A stretch of DNA of 64,000 bases from positions 278,352 to 342,351 of the forward strand of contig NZ_REFZ01000004.1 in the NCBI RefSeq assembly GCF_003841465.1, in the 5' to 3' direction. Within the stretch, counting starts at the first letter, position 1, and the number at the start of each line of letters is the position of its first letter. The notes beneath the pieces were generated by a model. It ran no database searches and was not told the DNA's origin. It saw only the letters and a program-made list of their open reading frames with translations. This document shows, piece by piece, positions 1-8,126 of this stretch. The translations under genes were made by a program, and so were the position numbers. The DNA is from Natrarchaeobius oligotrophus. GTDB lineage: Archaea; Halobacteriota; Halobacteria; Halobacteriales; Natrialbaceae.

Positions 1-644
1 CTCTCGAGGAGGTCCGTCGTTCCCAGATCGTAGGGCTCCTCGAGCGGCGTCGCCTCGATCGCGTCCTCGTCGACGAGGCCGGGACGCAGGTGCAGCAGTA
101 GCGACGTCTCGAACTCGCCGCCGTGGGCCATGCCGCCGACGTCGCTGTCTCTGATCTCGTCGACGAATCCGGCAGCGAGTTCGAAGTAGGTCAGCCCCAG
201 CACCTCCACGTCGGGATGTTCGACACCGATGGTGCTGACGGCTGCCGAGATCAACGCGCCGTTGCCGCCGTGGCCGTTGAGGAGCACCAGCGCGTCGAAG
301 CCGTTCTCGAGGGCGCTGTTCGCAACGCTCTCGAGGACGTCCATCGCGACGTCGAACTCGAGCGTGATCGTCCCGCCGAACGACGTGTGGTGGGGGGAGA
401 ACCCGGACCAGATCGGGGGCGTCGTCAGGATCGGAATCTCGTCCTCGACGCGCTCGACGGCGAGGTTCGCCGCGGCGTCGACGAGGATCGTGTCGGTCGC
501 TACCGGGAGGTGGTGGCCGTGTTGTTCGACGCTTCCGACGGGAACGACGAGGATCGAACCGTCGCGTTCGCCGATTTCGCGAACCTCGCCGCAGGTTTTC
601 CCGGCCCAGTCGCCGCTTCTCGAGCCGATACCTTCGTACACCAT
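1..644 (-). CDS. Creatininase family amidohydrolase (C-terminus cut by window edge)
   Basis: The reverse strand encodes an open frame that starts with ATG at 644 and runs off the left edge. Seen: the metal-binding motifs of the creatininase family in order, GSVEQHGHHLP near residue 37, TDT just after it, NGHGGN near residue 120 and HGGEFETS near residue 180. The family hydrolyses cyclic amides or related bonds (creatinine, formamides, the FAPy step of archaeal flavin synthesis) with a dinuclear metal centre in the cytoplasm; the exact substrate cannot be read here. About 214 residues are visible of a usual 240-260. It is divergent from the TIM-barrel gene at 726 and near an IclR regulator, so a catabolic role is inferred. 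Confidence 0.88.
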   Translation of the reverse strand, partial: MVYEGIGSRSGDWAGKTCGEVREIGERDGSILVVPVGSVEQHGHHLPVATDTILVDAAANLAVERVEDEIPILTTPPIWSGFSPHHTSFGGTITLEFDVAMDVLESVANSALENGFDALVLLNGHGGNGALISAAVSTIGVEHPDVEVLGLTYFELAAGFVDEIRDSDVGGMAHGGEFETSLLLHLRPGLVDEDAIEATPLEEPYDLGTTDLLE

Positions 645-725
645 ACCGACCCTTTCGCCCTCCGACACTTATATCCGCTGGAAGGAATCCAGTACCGATA
701 TGGCGGTTCGATCCGATCGACTGCT

Positions 726-1880
726 ATGGACGTTGCAATCTGGGCGTACCCCTGGGACTTCGTCGACGGGGGAGTCGAGTCGTCCGTCGACGAACTGGCC
801 GCGATTGGCGTCGACGAGATCAATCTCGCGACGAACTATCACGCGGTTCGGTCGTTCGCTCCCGACAATCCGAACCGTCGGTCGTACTTCGCCCGCGCGA
901 GCGCGTACTTCCAGCCGAACGAACCGTACGGAACGCTCGAGCCGGTTCCGGCCGAGGCGATGGGCGACGACGACTGGGTCGACGACGTCGCGGCGACGGT
1001 CGCCGAGACGGATCTGTCGGTGAACGCCTGGACGGTCGGCTGTCACAACTCGCGGCTGGGACTCGCCAATCCGACGCTGACGATCACCTCACCGTACGGC
1101 GATTCGTTACCGTTCGGCCTCTGTCCCTCCCAGCCCGCCGTACAGTCGTATCTGACGACGCTCGTCGAAGAACTCGACGGACGCGACGCGTTCGACCGGA
1201 TCGAACTCGAGGCGTTCGATTACGTCCACGGCAGCGGTTTCGGCTGGCACCACGAGAAGGTCTTCGTCGAACGGGGTGCGCTCGGCGAGTTCCTCCTCGG
1301 TCTCTGTTTCTGCGAGGCGTGTCGGGAGAACGCGGCCGCGGCGGGCGTCGACGTCGACCGTGCGCGTGCGGCCTGTGTCACCGCGCTCGACGCCATCTCG
1401 GCCCGTCGACTGCCGCCGTCGCTCGAGCCACGCGAGTGGGTCCGCGCTCATCCGGCGGCCGAGGCGTACCTGCGGTGTCGAGAGGAGACGTTGACCGACC
1501 TCTTCGCGACGATCCGCGCCCGGACGGATTCGGCTCTCGGCTACTACGTCGGATTGCTTGAGGTCGGCGACGAGTGGCTGTTCGGCGCGGATCTCGACGC
1601 GCTCGCGGAACACGTGGACTACTACACCGCGATCGCGTACGAGTCGTCTCCCGAAGCGGCCGCAGACCGGATTCGGATCGCGACGGAACTGACGCCGGGG
1701 ACGCCGATTCACGCTGGCGTCCACCCCGGCCCGTCGGTCGCCGGCGACGGCGAAACCGTCCGAGAGATCGTCGACGCCGTCGTCGACGCCGGCGCGGAAC
1801 GCGTCTCGTTTTACAACTACGGCCCGCTTCCGAAACGGAGCCTCGAGTGGATCGAGTCGGCGATCGACACCCACCGCTGA
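726..1880 (+). CDS. TIM-barrel, glycoside-hydrolase-like protein of unknown substrate
   Basis: The frame stays open far upstream, but the natural start is ATG 726 (MDVAIWAYPWD), because 1-644 on the other strand is the creatininase gene. This gives 384 residues. Visible are a barrel-like series of strands and helices, a CFCEACRENA segment near residue 195 that resembles the cysteine motif seen in many putative glycoside hydrolases of the GHL type, and a late AIYHAGVHPG-type region read here as TPIHAGVHPG. No signal peptide is seen, so it is probably cytoplasmic. Its neighbours (divergent creatininase, downstream IclR regulator) suggest a regulated catabolic unit. The fold is inferred from pattern; the function is unknown. 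Confidence 0.75.
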   Translation: MDVAIWAYPWDFVDGGVESSVDELAAIGVDEINLATNYHAVRSFAPDNPNRRSYFARASAYFQPNEPYGTLEPVPAEAMGDDDWVDDVAATVAETDLSVNAWTVGCHNSRLGLANPTLTITSPYGDSLPFGLCPSQPAVQSYLTTLVEELDGRDAFDRIELEAFDYVHGSGFGWHHEKVFVERGALGEFLLGLCFCEACRENAAAAGVDVDRARAACVTALDAISARRLPPSLEPREWVRAHPAAEAYLRCREETLTDLFATIRARTDSALGYYVGLLEVGDEWLFGADLDALAEHVDYYTAIAYESSPEAAADRIRIATELTPGTPIHAGVHPGPSVAGDGETVREIVDAVVDAGAERVSFYNYGPLPKRSLEWIESAIDTHR

Positions 1881-1967
1881 CGGTCGCCGTCGCGGTCGGC
1901 TTTTCGCCGCCGGTCGGATTCGGTGCTCGATCGTTCGGCGTTTCGTTCGACTGTTTCAACAATGGTG

Positions 1968-1979
1968 TATCATATGATA
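1968..1979. promoter_or_regulatory. Perfect 12-bp palindrome in AT-rich gap upstream of the IclR gene
   Basis: TATCATATGATA is a perfect palindrome inside the 301-base gap between the TIM-barrel gene and the IclR-type regulator. The surrounding bases are unusually AT-rich for this genome. IclR-family proteins bind palindromes of about 12-15 bp, so this is a candidate operator, but that is inference. The rest of the gap shows no gene. Confidence 0.35.
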
Positions 1980-2151
1980 GAAGTACAATAGCGTTGAAGC
2001 TCAACTCGGAACGTCCGTACGACGAGGCAGATGCGTCGACGCACGTCGATCGATTCTGACGTCCGGTCGACGTGTCGGTCGTCGGTCCCCGGTCGCTGAA
2101 ACGAATCCTCCACGCTACGGTATCGTTGGAATACTGCCCGAGCAGGACAAC

Positions 2152-2160
2152 TATTATAAT
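2152..2160 (+). promoter_or_regulatory. TATA box of the IclR gene
   Basis: TATTATAAT is centred about 26 bases upstream of ATG 2182. This spacing places the transcript start at or next to the ATG, as in haloarchaeal leaderless mRNAs, and favours 2182 over the GTG at 2164. Confidence 0.55.
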
Positions 2161-2181
2161 ACGGTGTGGATAGCTAGTCGT

Positions 2182-2946
2182 ATGTCACGGCAGGCGGACG
2201 CGGACCACTCGATCAACGCGGTTCGACGAGCGTTCGAGATCGTCGACGCCCTGCGAACCCACGACTCGCTCACGCTCACCGAACTCGCCGAGACGCTGTC
2301 ACTACCGACGTCGACCGCGCACGTCTACCTGCAAACGCTCGAGCGCGAGGGGATGGTCGTCCGCGACGGACGCCGGTACCGAAACAGCCTCAAGTTTCTG
2401 CTGTACGGCGGCGAGGCTCGCCAGCAGGTGGATCTCTTCGACGCCTCCAGGCAGGCGATCACCGAACTCGCGGTGGAAACGGGCGAACGCGCGGCGGTGG
2501 GCGTCGAGGAGAACGGAAACCGGGTGTTGCTCTCGCTCGTCGACGGACCGAACGCCGTCAGCGACAACATCCCGGCCGGCGAGTTCACCGAGATGCACTG
2601 GACCAGCCTCGGAAAGTGCATCCTGGCGTACCTGCCCGAACCCCGGCGGGCGGAGATCATCGCGGAGAGCGATCTCCCGCGGGCGACGCCGAATACGATC
2701 ACCGACGCCGACCTGCTCGAACGAGAGTGCGAAACCATCCGCCAGCGAGGGTACGCGATCGAGGACGAAGAACGCCGAGAGGGGATGCGAAGCATTTCGG
2801 TGCCGATCCTCGATCCGGACGAGAACGTCCTCGGCGCGATCGGCGTGACCGGCCCGACGAACCGGTTCGACCCTGAGTCGATGTACACCTACAGCAGGCT
2901 ACTCGAGCGAAAGGCGAACGTCGTCAAACTCCGGATCGTCTACTGA
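2182..2946 (+). CDS. IclR family transcriptional regulator
   Basis: This is a 254-residue protein of normal family length. Residues about 8-70 form the N-terminal winged helix-turn-helix (INAVRRAFEIVDALR, then LTELAETLSLPTSTAHVYL). The rest is the IclR effector-binding domain with GERAAVGV, MHWTSLGKCILAYLP and GMRSISVPI segments. IclR proteins bind DNA as dimers or tetramers and respond to a small-molecule ligand. The start at MSRQADAD is chosen from the TATA spacing. It probably regulates the neighbouring creatininase, TIM-barrel and SDR genes; the ligand is unknown. Confidence 0.93.
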   Translation: MSRQADADHSINAVRRAFEIVDALRTHDSLTLTELAETLSLPTSTAHVYLQTLEREGMVVRDGRRYRNSLKFLLYGGEARQQVDLFDASRQAITELAVETGERAAVGVEENGNRVLLSLVDGPNAVSDNIPAGEFTEMHWTSLGKCILAYLPEPRRAEIIAESDLPRATPNTITDADLLERECETIRQRGYAIEDEERREGMRSISVPILDPDENVLGAIGVTGPTNRFDPESMYTYSRLLERKANVVKLRIVY

Positions 2947-3030
2947 TCTGGACGCTGACACTGTGTCCCGGGGCAGCCGAGAACGGTACGCGGTTGCACC
3001 GAAACCGACGGCCTGCAGTCCGTGCGGGGG

Positions 3031-3810
3031 TCAGACGCCCCGGTGTGCGGTCCACCCGCCGTCGACGAACAACGTCTCGCCGGTGATCCACGACGCGTCC
3101 GCCGACGCGAGAAACGACACCGCCTTCGCGACGTCCTCGGGCTCTCCCAGCCGGGAAAGCACCGTCTGTTCGCGCGAACGCTCGACGTCCTCGTCGCTCA
3201 GATAATCCTGTCGCGGCGTTTTGACGAAGCCCGGACAGACCGCGTTCACCCGCACGTCGTCCGTACCCAGTTCCGCCGCGAGATCGCGCGTCAGATTCGC
3301 CAGTCCCGCTTTCGACGACGCGTACGCCGGTCCCGCTCCGCCCTCGATCGCGTGGACCGACGCGACGTTGACGATGCTTCCGGCGCGCTCTCTGAGAAAC
3401 GGGGCCGCGAACTTCGAACAGTAGAAACTCCCCGAGAGGTTGACGTCGATAACCCGACGCCACCTCTCGGGCTCGAGCTCCTCGAGGCCGCCTTCGACGT
3501 GGATTCCGGCGTTGTTCACCAGGACGTCGAGTCGGCCGTCGCTGTCGACGGCGCGTTCGATCAGGGTCCGACATCCACCGACCGTCCCGACGTCGGCTCG
3601 GACGAACGAGGCGGTTCCGCCGCGCGCTTCGATCTCGCGGTGGGTCGGTCTCTCGCTCTCCGGTCCGTACCGCGATCCCGTCTTCGGCTGTTCGCGAACG
3701 TCGCCGACGACGACCCTGGTATCGTCGTCCGCCAGCTCGAGCGCGATGGCTCGACCGATACCGGTGCTCGCCCCCGTGACGATCGCCACCCTCTCGTCGG
3801 ACGAACTCAT
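3031..3810 (-). CDS. SDR family NAD(P)-dependent oxidoreductase
   Basis: The protein has 259 residues with classical SDR motifs: TGASTGIG cofactor loop at 12-19, NNAG at 99-102, catalytic Ser151, and Tyr163 with Lys167 in YASSK, then a C-terminal GETLFVDGGW typical of 3-oxoacyl-ACP reductase or glucose-dehydrogenase-like members. It carries an additional segment at about residues 40-62 between the second strand and the acidic patch, which is longer than usual. It is convergent with the IclR gene and is probably part of the same regulated catabolic locus. The substrate cannot be assigned from sequence. Confidence 0.9.
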   Translation of the reverse strand: MSSSDERVAIVTGASTGIGRAIALELADDDTRVVVGDVREQPKTGSRYGPESERPTHREIEARGGTASFVRADVGTVGGCRTLIERAVDSDGRLDVLVNNAGIHVEGGLEELEPERWRRVIDVNLSGSFYCSKFAAPFLRERAGSIVNVASVHAIEGGAGPAYASSKAGLANLTRDLAAELGTDDVRVNAVCPGFVKTPRQDYLSDEDVERSREQTVLSRLGEPEDVAKAVSFLASADASWITGETLFVDGGWTAHRGV

Positions 3811-4700
3811 ACCCGCCGTTCGTCGGGGCCTCCCATAGTTCTTCCCGTCCCCGCGAGAGCGAGCGTCGGTCGGACTGACCGTCGCCGGCGAGTCCGGTTC
3901 CCGTCACGGTCCGGTCCGACGCCGCTCGCTGATACGCGTCCGTTGAATTCGTGTAGGGGATTCCATGATAGTTGGAACAACGGTCGGATCATCGCGGCCG
4001 CTCGGATTACGACCGTATGGCTGTAATCTCCAGTCGGCGACGTCGGTCGACCGTGGCGCGGTCGCGATCCGCGTCACCGCCTTCACTGCGGGTATTGTCC
4101 CGACAGTATTGTCCCGGACACATCGACCAACTATCTAAATTATACAATACTAATATATATTATGTATCGGACAATTCGATCGAGCGAGTCCGATCGTCGG
4201 CGGTTCCAGCGGCGTGGCGCACGTGGCGGCGAATCGTCGACGCTGTACGGGCCGTTGCGGCGATGTGCCGGAGCGACCGGGACGCTCGGGTCGCTTCCGG
4301 GACCGCGGACGGCGGGCCGTGGAAACGGCGATGCTGTCGACTGCAACGGCGACGCTGTCGACTGCTGTCGTTTCCCGCCTCGAGCGCAATTGCCGTCGCT
4401 TTCACCGTTTGCGGGCGGGCCGTCTCCCGTTGCCGACGGATTCAGTTCGACACTGTACTCCGGGCGCGTGATCGGTTCGGACCGGTTCTCCCGCGTTTTC
4501 TGTTCGACCCGCCGTGTGCGCCCGCCGGTCGAACGCGACGCCAGGCCTCCGGCCGGATCGAATCCGCCGAAAATTCGGAGTACAGCGGCCTGCGGGCGAT
4601 TTTCGATCTCTCTCGAATCGGTGGCGGCGTTCGTCCACCGATTCGCGTAGATACTATCAAATATCCAATCGAATCGGAATATACTATTAATATTGAAATG
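3811..4700. other. 890-base intergenic stretch without a convincing gene
   Basis: Open frames here are arginine-rich and lack the acidic composition of haloarchaeal proteins, so none is called. Visible structure: a direct repeat GTATTGTCCC(A/G)ACA-like pair at 4092-4105 and 4106-4120, an inverted copy of the ATTGTCC core at 4169-4175, a very AT-rich tract at 4135-4165, a 21-base near-perfect tandem duplication at 4324-4344 and 4345-4365, and a second AT-rich tract at 4655-4700. These could be promoter and operator sites for an unannotated RNA, or remains of a lost gene. Confidence 0.5.
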
Positions 4701-5591
4701 CTACTCCCGATCGCTCGTCCACCTCGTTCCCGAGCGAACTGCCGTGGTCATTGTTCGCACGTCGTATCGGTCGGTGCTGAGCAGTCCGAGACAGAACAAC
4801 CCCGAAATGGCGGCGGCCAGCCAGTTTCCGTAGAGGACGTTGATCGTCCCCCACAGCAAGACGAAGCTCACCAGGTCGTCGAGGACGAACTCGCATCGAC
4901 GGACGCGCTCGAGTAACGCACGCCGGTCGAAAGCGTGGTCGACGAGCACGACGGCGACCGTCCCCGAGAGGATCCAGCCGAGGTAGTTCGAGACGGGGAC
5001 GCCGTAGTACGGCCCCGGCGGCGTAAACTCCCAGAACCCGACGGCGACCGCCGCCGGATCGAGCACGAGGTCGATCGCGACCACGGCGGCGATCGCGGTC
5101 GGAAGCCTGTACAGCGGGGAGTCCGCACGTCCCTCGAGCACCAACAGCGTGAGCAGGTAGGCGTTCAGCACGAGCGGGATGAAAAACAGCGGAAGCGCGA
5201 GGGGCACCGCTCCAAGCAGCATCGGACCGAGCTGGATCGCGTACTCGAACGCGCCGTAGGGCCAGTCGGTTCGAACGCCGACGATCTCGATGGCGTACGT
5301 GTAGGCGGTGAGCACCCCCAGAAAGCCGACTACCCGCCAGTCGACTCGCGGAAGAAGACCGACGATCAGCGGCGAGCGCATCACGGCGGTTCCGAACAGG
5401 ATCAACAGCGGATTGTACGCGAGCGGGTCGGGGAGTAGCCCCTCCGCGCTGGCGACCAGCGTGATCGCGCCGACGACCGGGAAGACGACGGCGATCGTGA
5501 ACCGATTGTCGCGGACGACGTCCTCCAGCCTGCCCTGGATGGCCTCGCGGGTGGATTCGTCCTCGAGCGTCGATCGTCCCGACCTATCCAT
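4701..5591 (-). CDS. cruF: Bisanhydrobacterioruberin hydratase CruF
   Basis: This 296-residue multi-pass membrane protein has about seven to eight hydrophobic helices. Motifs recognised from archaeal CruF are AYTYAIEIVGVRTDWPYGAF near residue 93, GFWEFTPPGPYYGVP near 184 and SNYLGWILSG. CruF hydrates the 3'',4'' double bonds of bisanhydrobacterioruberin in the membrane, the last step to bacterioruberin. It is the third gene of the crtD-lyeJ-cruF operon; its start overlaps the lyeJ stop by 8 bases. An AT-rich segment follows its stop. The assignment rests on motifs and the diagnostic operon order known from Haloarcula japonica. Confidence 0.93.
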   Translation of the reverse strand: MDRSGRSTLEDESTREAIQGRLEDVVRDNRFTIAVVFPVVGAITLVASAEGLLPDPLAYNPLLILFGTAVMRSPLIVGLLPRVDWRVVGFLGVLTAYTYAIEIVGVRTDWPYGAFEYAIQLGPMLLGAVPLALPLFFIPLVLNAYLLTLLVLEGRADSPLYRLPTAIAAVVAIDLVLDPAAVAVGFWEFTPPGPYYGVPVSNYLGWILSGTVAVVLVDHAFDRRALLERVRRCEFVLDDLVSFVLLWGTINVLYGNWLAAAISGLFCLGLLSTDRYDVRTMTTAVRSGTRWTSDRE

Positions 5592-6474
5592 GGACGACCC
5601 TCCACAGTCCCCCCACCGTCAGCGCGGCCCCGACGGCGGTGTTGATCGCGGGGAACCACCAGTACGCCCGCTCGATCGCGACGCTCGAGGCGGCGATCGC
5701 CGCGACGAGGGCGGGATACGCGAGCATGACGCCACCGAGCCTGTAATCGACGCCGGCGAAGGCGGCGGCGCTCGCGAGCCAGCACGCGCCGCAGTACGCG
5801 ATCGTTCGCCGTTCGCCGAGGACGGTCGCGGTCGTTCGAATCCCCGCCTCACGATCTGGTTCGACGTCGGGAATCGCGGAGAACGTGTGCATTCCCATCG
5901 CCCACAGCCAGCCGCCGACGACGGCGAGCGCCGGTGGCTGGGTTCCCGCCACCGCGGCGTAGGCTGCCGCCCCGGGAACGACGTACAGCCCGTTCGAAAC
6001 CGAATCGAGTACCGGGGTCGTCTTGAACCGAGCCGGCGGGGCGCTGTAGGCCGCGCCGAGGACGAGAAACGCCAGCAGCCACGGCCACGCGATCGACGGA
6101 AGCACCGCCAGCAAGAACACGCCTGCGGCCGCACAGAGGCCGACGGCGAGCGGAACGTACCGCTGTCCGCGGTAGCGAGCTTCCCGACTCCCCTTTTTCG
6201 GATTTTCCGCGTCGATCTCCCGGTCGTAGACGTCGTTTATTCCGTAGAGAAAGACGTTCGCCGGGACGAGAAAGTACGCGAAGAGTCCGAACGTCACTGG
6301 CGTGACCAACTCGCCGGGAGCGCTCGCCGCGTAGGCGACGCCGACGAGAACCGGGCCCGCGAGATAGAGCCAGAACCGCGGCCGCGACAGCCGCAGGAGG
6401 TACGCCAGTTCCTCCCGAACCGTCCCGTCGCCGGCTTCGCCGTCCCGCAGTAGCTGGCCGATCACGCTCGTCAC
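5584..6474 (-). CDS. lyeJ: Lycopene elongase/hydratase LyeJ (UbiA-family prenyltransferase)
   Basis: The protein has 296 residues and about eight to nine membrane helices. The two Asp-rich prenyl-diphosphate binding motifs of the UbiA superfamily are present: NDVYDREID at 80-88 and DVEPDREAGIRT at 203-214. In haloarchaea this enzyme adds dimethylallyl groups to lycopene and hydrates C1', giving dihydroisopentenyl-dehydrorhodopin and then the C50 skeleton. It overlaps crtD by four bases (ATGA) and cruF by eight, so the three enzymes are translated in one unit. Generic UbiA enzymes are the alternative, but the context makes LyeJ clear. Confidence 0.94.
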   Translation of the reverse strand: MTSVIGQLLRDGEAGDGTVREELAYLLRLSRPRFWLYLAGPVLVGVAYAASAPGELVTPVTFGLFAYFLVPANVFLYGINDVYDREIDAENPKKGSREARYRGQRYVPLAVGLCAAAGVFLLAVLPSIAWPWLLAFLVLGAAYSAPPARFKTTPVLDSVSNGLYVVPGAAAYAAVAGTQPPALAVVGGWLWAMGMHTFSAIPDVEPDREAGIRTTATVLGERRTIAYCGACWLASAAAFAGVDYRLGGVMLAYPALVAAIAASSVAIERAYWWFPAINTAVGAALTVGGLWRVVHG

Positions 6475-8012
6475 CTCGGCTCCGGTCCGCCGCGGTCCTC
6501 GAGCACCGCTTCGGCCGTCAGTTCACCGCTGATCAGGCACATCGGCATCCCGATCCCGGGCGTGGTGTCGCCGCCGACGAAGTAGAGCCCGTCGACCGCT
6601 TTCGAGCGGTGCGGCGGCCGAAACAGCGCGGTCTGGCGGAGCGTGTGTGCGAGTCCGAGCGCCGTCCCCCGGTAGCTGTTGTACCGATTCGCGAAGTCCT
6701 CGACGCAAAAGCGCTCCTCGAGGACGATTCGATCGCGGAGCTCGACGCCGGTGTGTCGCGCCACGTCGTCGAGGATCCTTTCGCGGTAGGACTCCCGCCG
6801 TTCCGGCGTGTCCTCCAGACCGGGTGCGATCGGAACGAGGACGAACAGCGCGCTGTGTCCGTCGGGGGCGACGGTGTCGTCCGTCTCGGAGGGAACGCAG
6901 AGGTAGTAGGCCGGGTCGTCGGGCCACTGGGGGTCCTCGAAGATCTGATCGAAGTGCGACTGCCACTCCGGCGGGAGGACGAGCGTGTGGTGGGCGAGTT
7001 CGTCGACGTCGCCCTCGACGCCGAGATAGAGCAGAAACGCCGAGGGTGCGTACGTTCGCGATTCCCAGTACTCCTCGTCGTAGCCGCGTCGGTCGGGCGC
7101 GAGCAGCTCCAGTTCCGTGTGGGCGTAGTCGGCGTTGCTGACGACAAGGTCCGGCCGAAGCGGTCCCTCCGGCGTCTCGAGCAGAAACGCTCCCGCCCTT
7201 CCCTTAATCGCCGTCACCGGCCGTCCGGTGTCGTACTCGACGCCGAGTTCCGCGCCGAGATCCGCGATCGCGTCGATTACGGCCCCGATGCCACCGTCGG
7301 GGTACCAGACGCCGAGGTTGAAGTCGACGTGGCTCATGAGGTTGTACAGCGCCGGCGTGTTCGTCGGCGAGCCGCCGAGAAACACCAGCGTGTACTGCAT
7401 GATCTGCTGGAGCCTCGGATGGTCGAAGTAGTTCTCGACGTGGCCCTGCATCGATCCGAGCAGGGACAATCCGCGCGCCTGGCGGGCGACGTTCAGGTCG
7501 ACGAAATCCCGCAGCCGCGAGCGATCCTCGTAGACGAAGTGCGTCATTCCGACCTCGTAGTTTTCGCGGGACTTCTCGAGATAGCGCTCCAGAGCGTCGC
7601 CGGCACCCTCTTCGTACTCCTCGAACAGCTCTTTCGTTCGCTCCCTGTCCGGCGTGATGTCGATCCGGTCGGCTCGCGGTCCCTCGCCGGTACCGTCGGT
7701 GGGCGTTGCGTCCTCGCCGTCTTTGAAGAACAGCCTGTAGTGAGGATCGAGTCGCGTCAGCTCGTAGTAGTCGCTCGGCGTCCGATCGAAGTCGCCGAAG
7801 AACCGCTCGAAGACGTCCGGCATCAGGTACCACGACGGACCCATGTCGAAGCGAAACCCCTCGGCCTCGAGTCGGCTCGCACGACCGCCGAGTTGCTCGT
7901 TTTTCTCGACGACCCGTACGTCGGCACCCGCGTCCGCGAGATAACACGCCGTCGAGAGCCCGCCGACGCCCGCGCCGATCACGACCACGGACGTTCCGGC
8001 TAGCGATTGCAT
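6471..8012 (-). CDS. crtD: Carotenoid 3,4-desaturase CrtD (phytoene desaturase family)
   Basis: The 513-residue flavoprotein starts with an FAD-binding Rossmann motif, IGAGVGGLS at 12-20, followed by VVEKNEQLGGRAS and GFRFDMGPSWY. The C-terminal FAD-contact motif GLYFVGGDTTPGIGMPM is near residue 480. These features are those of CrtI/CrtD desaturases. As first gene of the bacterioruberin operon it desaturates the 3,4 bonds of the C45/C50 intermediates. A TATA-like element 27 bases upstream of ATG 8012 suggests a leaderless operon transcript. A phytoene desaturase CrtI role is possible but the lyeJ-cruF partners favour CrtD. Confidence 0.92.
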   Translation of the reverse strand: MQSLAGTSVVVIGAGVGGLSTACYLADAGADVRVVEKNEQLGGRASRLEAEGFRFDMGPSWYLMPDVFERFFGDFDRTPSDYYELTRLDPHYRLFFKDGEDATPTDGTGEGPRADRIDITPDRERTKELFEEYEEGAGDALERYLEKSRENYEVGMTHFVYEDRSRLRDFVDLNVARQARGLSLLGSMQGHVENYFDHPRLQQIMQYTLVFLGGSPTNTPALYNLMSHVDFNLGVWYPDGGIGAVIDAIADLGAELGVEYDTGRPVTAIKGRAGAFLLETPEGPLRPDLVVSNADYAHTELELLAPDRRGYDEEYWESRTYAPSAFLLYLGVEGDVDELAHHTLVLPPEWQSHFDQIFEDPQWPDDPAYYLCVPSETDDTVAPDGHSALFVLVPIAPGLEDTPERRESYRERILDDVARHTGVELRDRIVLEERFCVEDFANRYNSYRGTALGLAHTLRQTALFRPPHRSKAVDGLYFVGGDTTPGIGMPMCLISGELTAEAVLEDRGGPEPR

Positions 8013-8036
8013 ACACGAACGGACTGTTGGAGCGGT

Positions 8037-8042
8037 GATAAA
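8037..8042 (-). promoter_or_regulatory. TATA element of the bacterioruberin operon
   Basis: The reverse strand reads TTTATC centred about 27 bases before the crtD ATG at 8012. This is the spacing expected for a leaderless haloarchaeal transcript covering crtD, lyeJ and cruF. Confidence 0.45.
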
Positions 8043-8126
8043 TGTACGTCACAACAGTGTTGGGGTCGGGGTGATCGAGCGACTCGAACGGTGCCGGCAG
8101 AATCCCGAGCCCGCCGTCCGGCGTCG

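Noticed and set aside
123..725. N-terminal extension of the TIM-barrel frame by 201 residues
   Set aside because: It lies on the opposite strand of the creatininase gene and has no relation to the fold; the TIM-barrel protein starts naturally at 726.
4162..4650. Frame of 162 residues in the 890-base gap
   Set aside because: It is very rich in Arg and Gly with almost no acidic residues, unlike any haloarchaeal cytosolic protein, despite an AT-rich region upstream.
5308..6453. Long rightward frame of 381 residues
   Set aside because: It is antisense to cruF and lyeJ, whose motifs and overlaps are clear; its arginine-rich composition is typical of GC-rich shadow frames.
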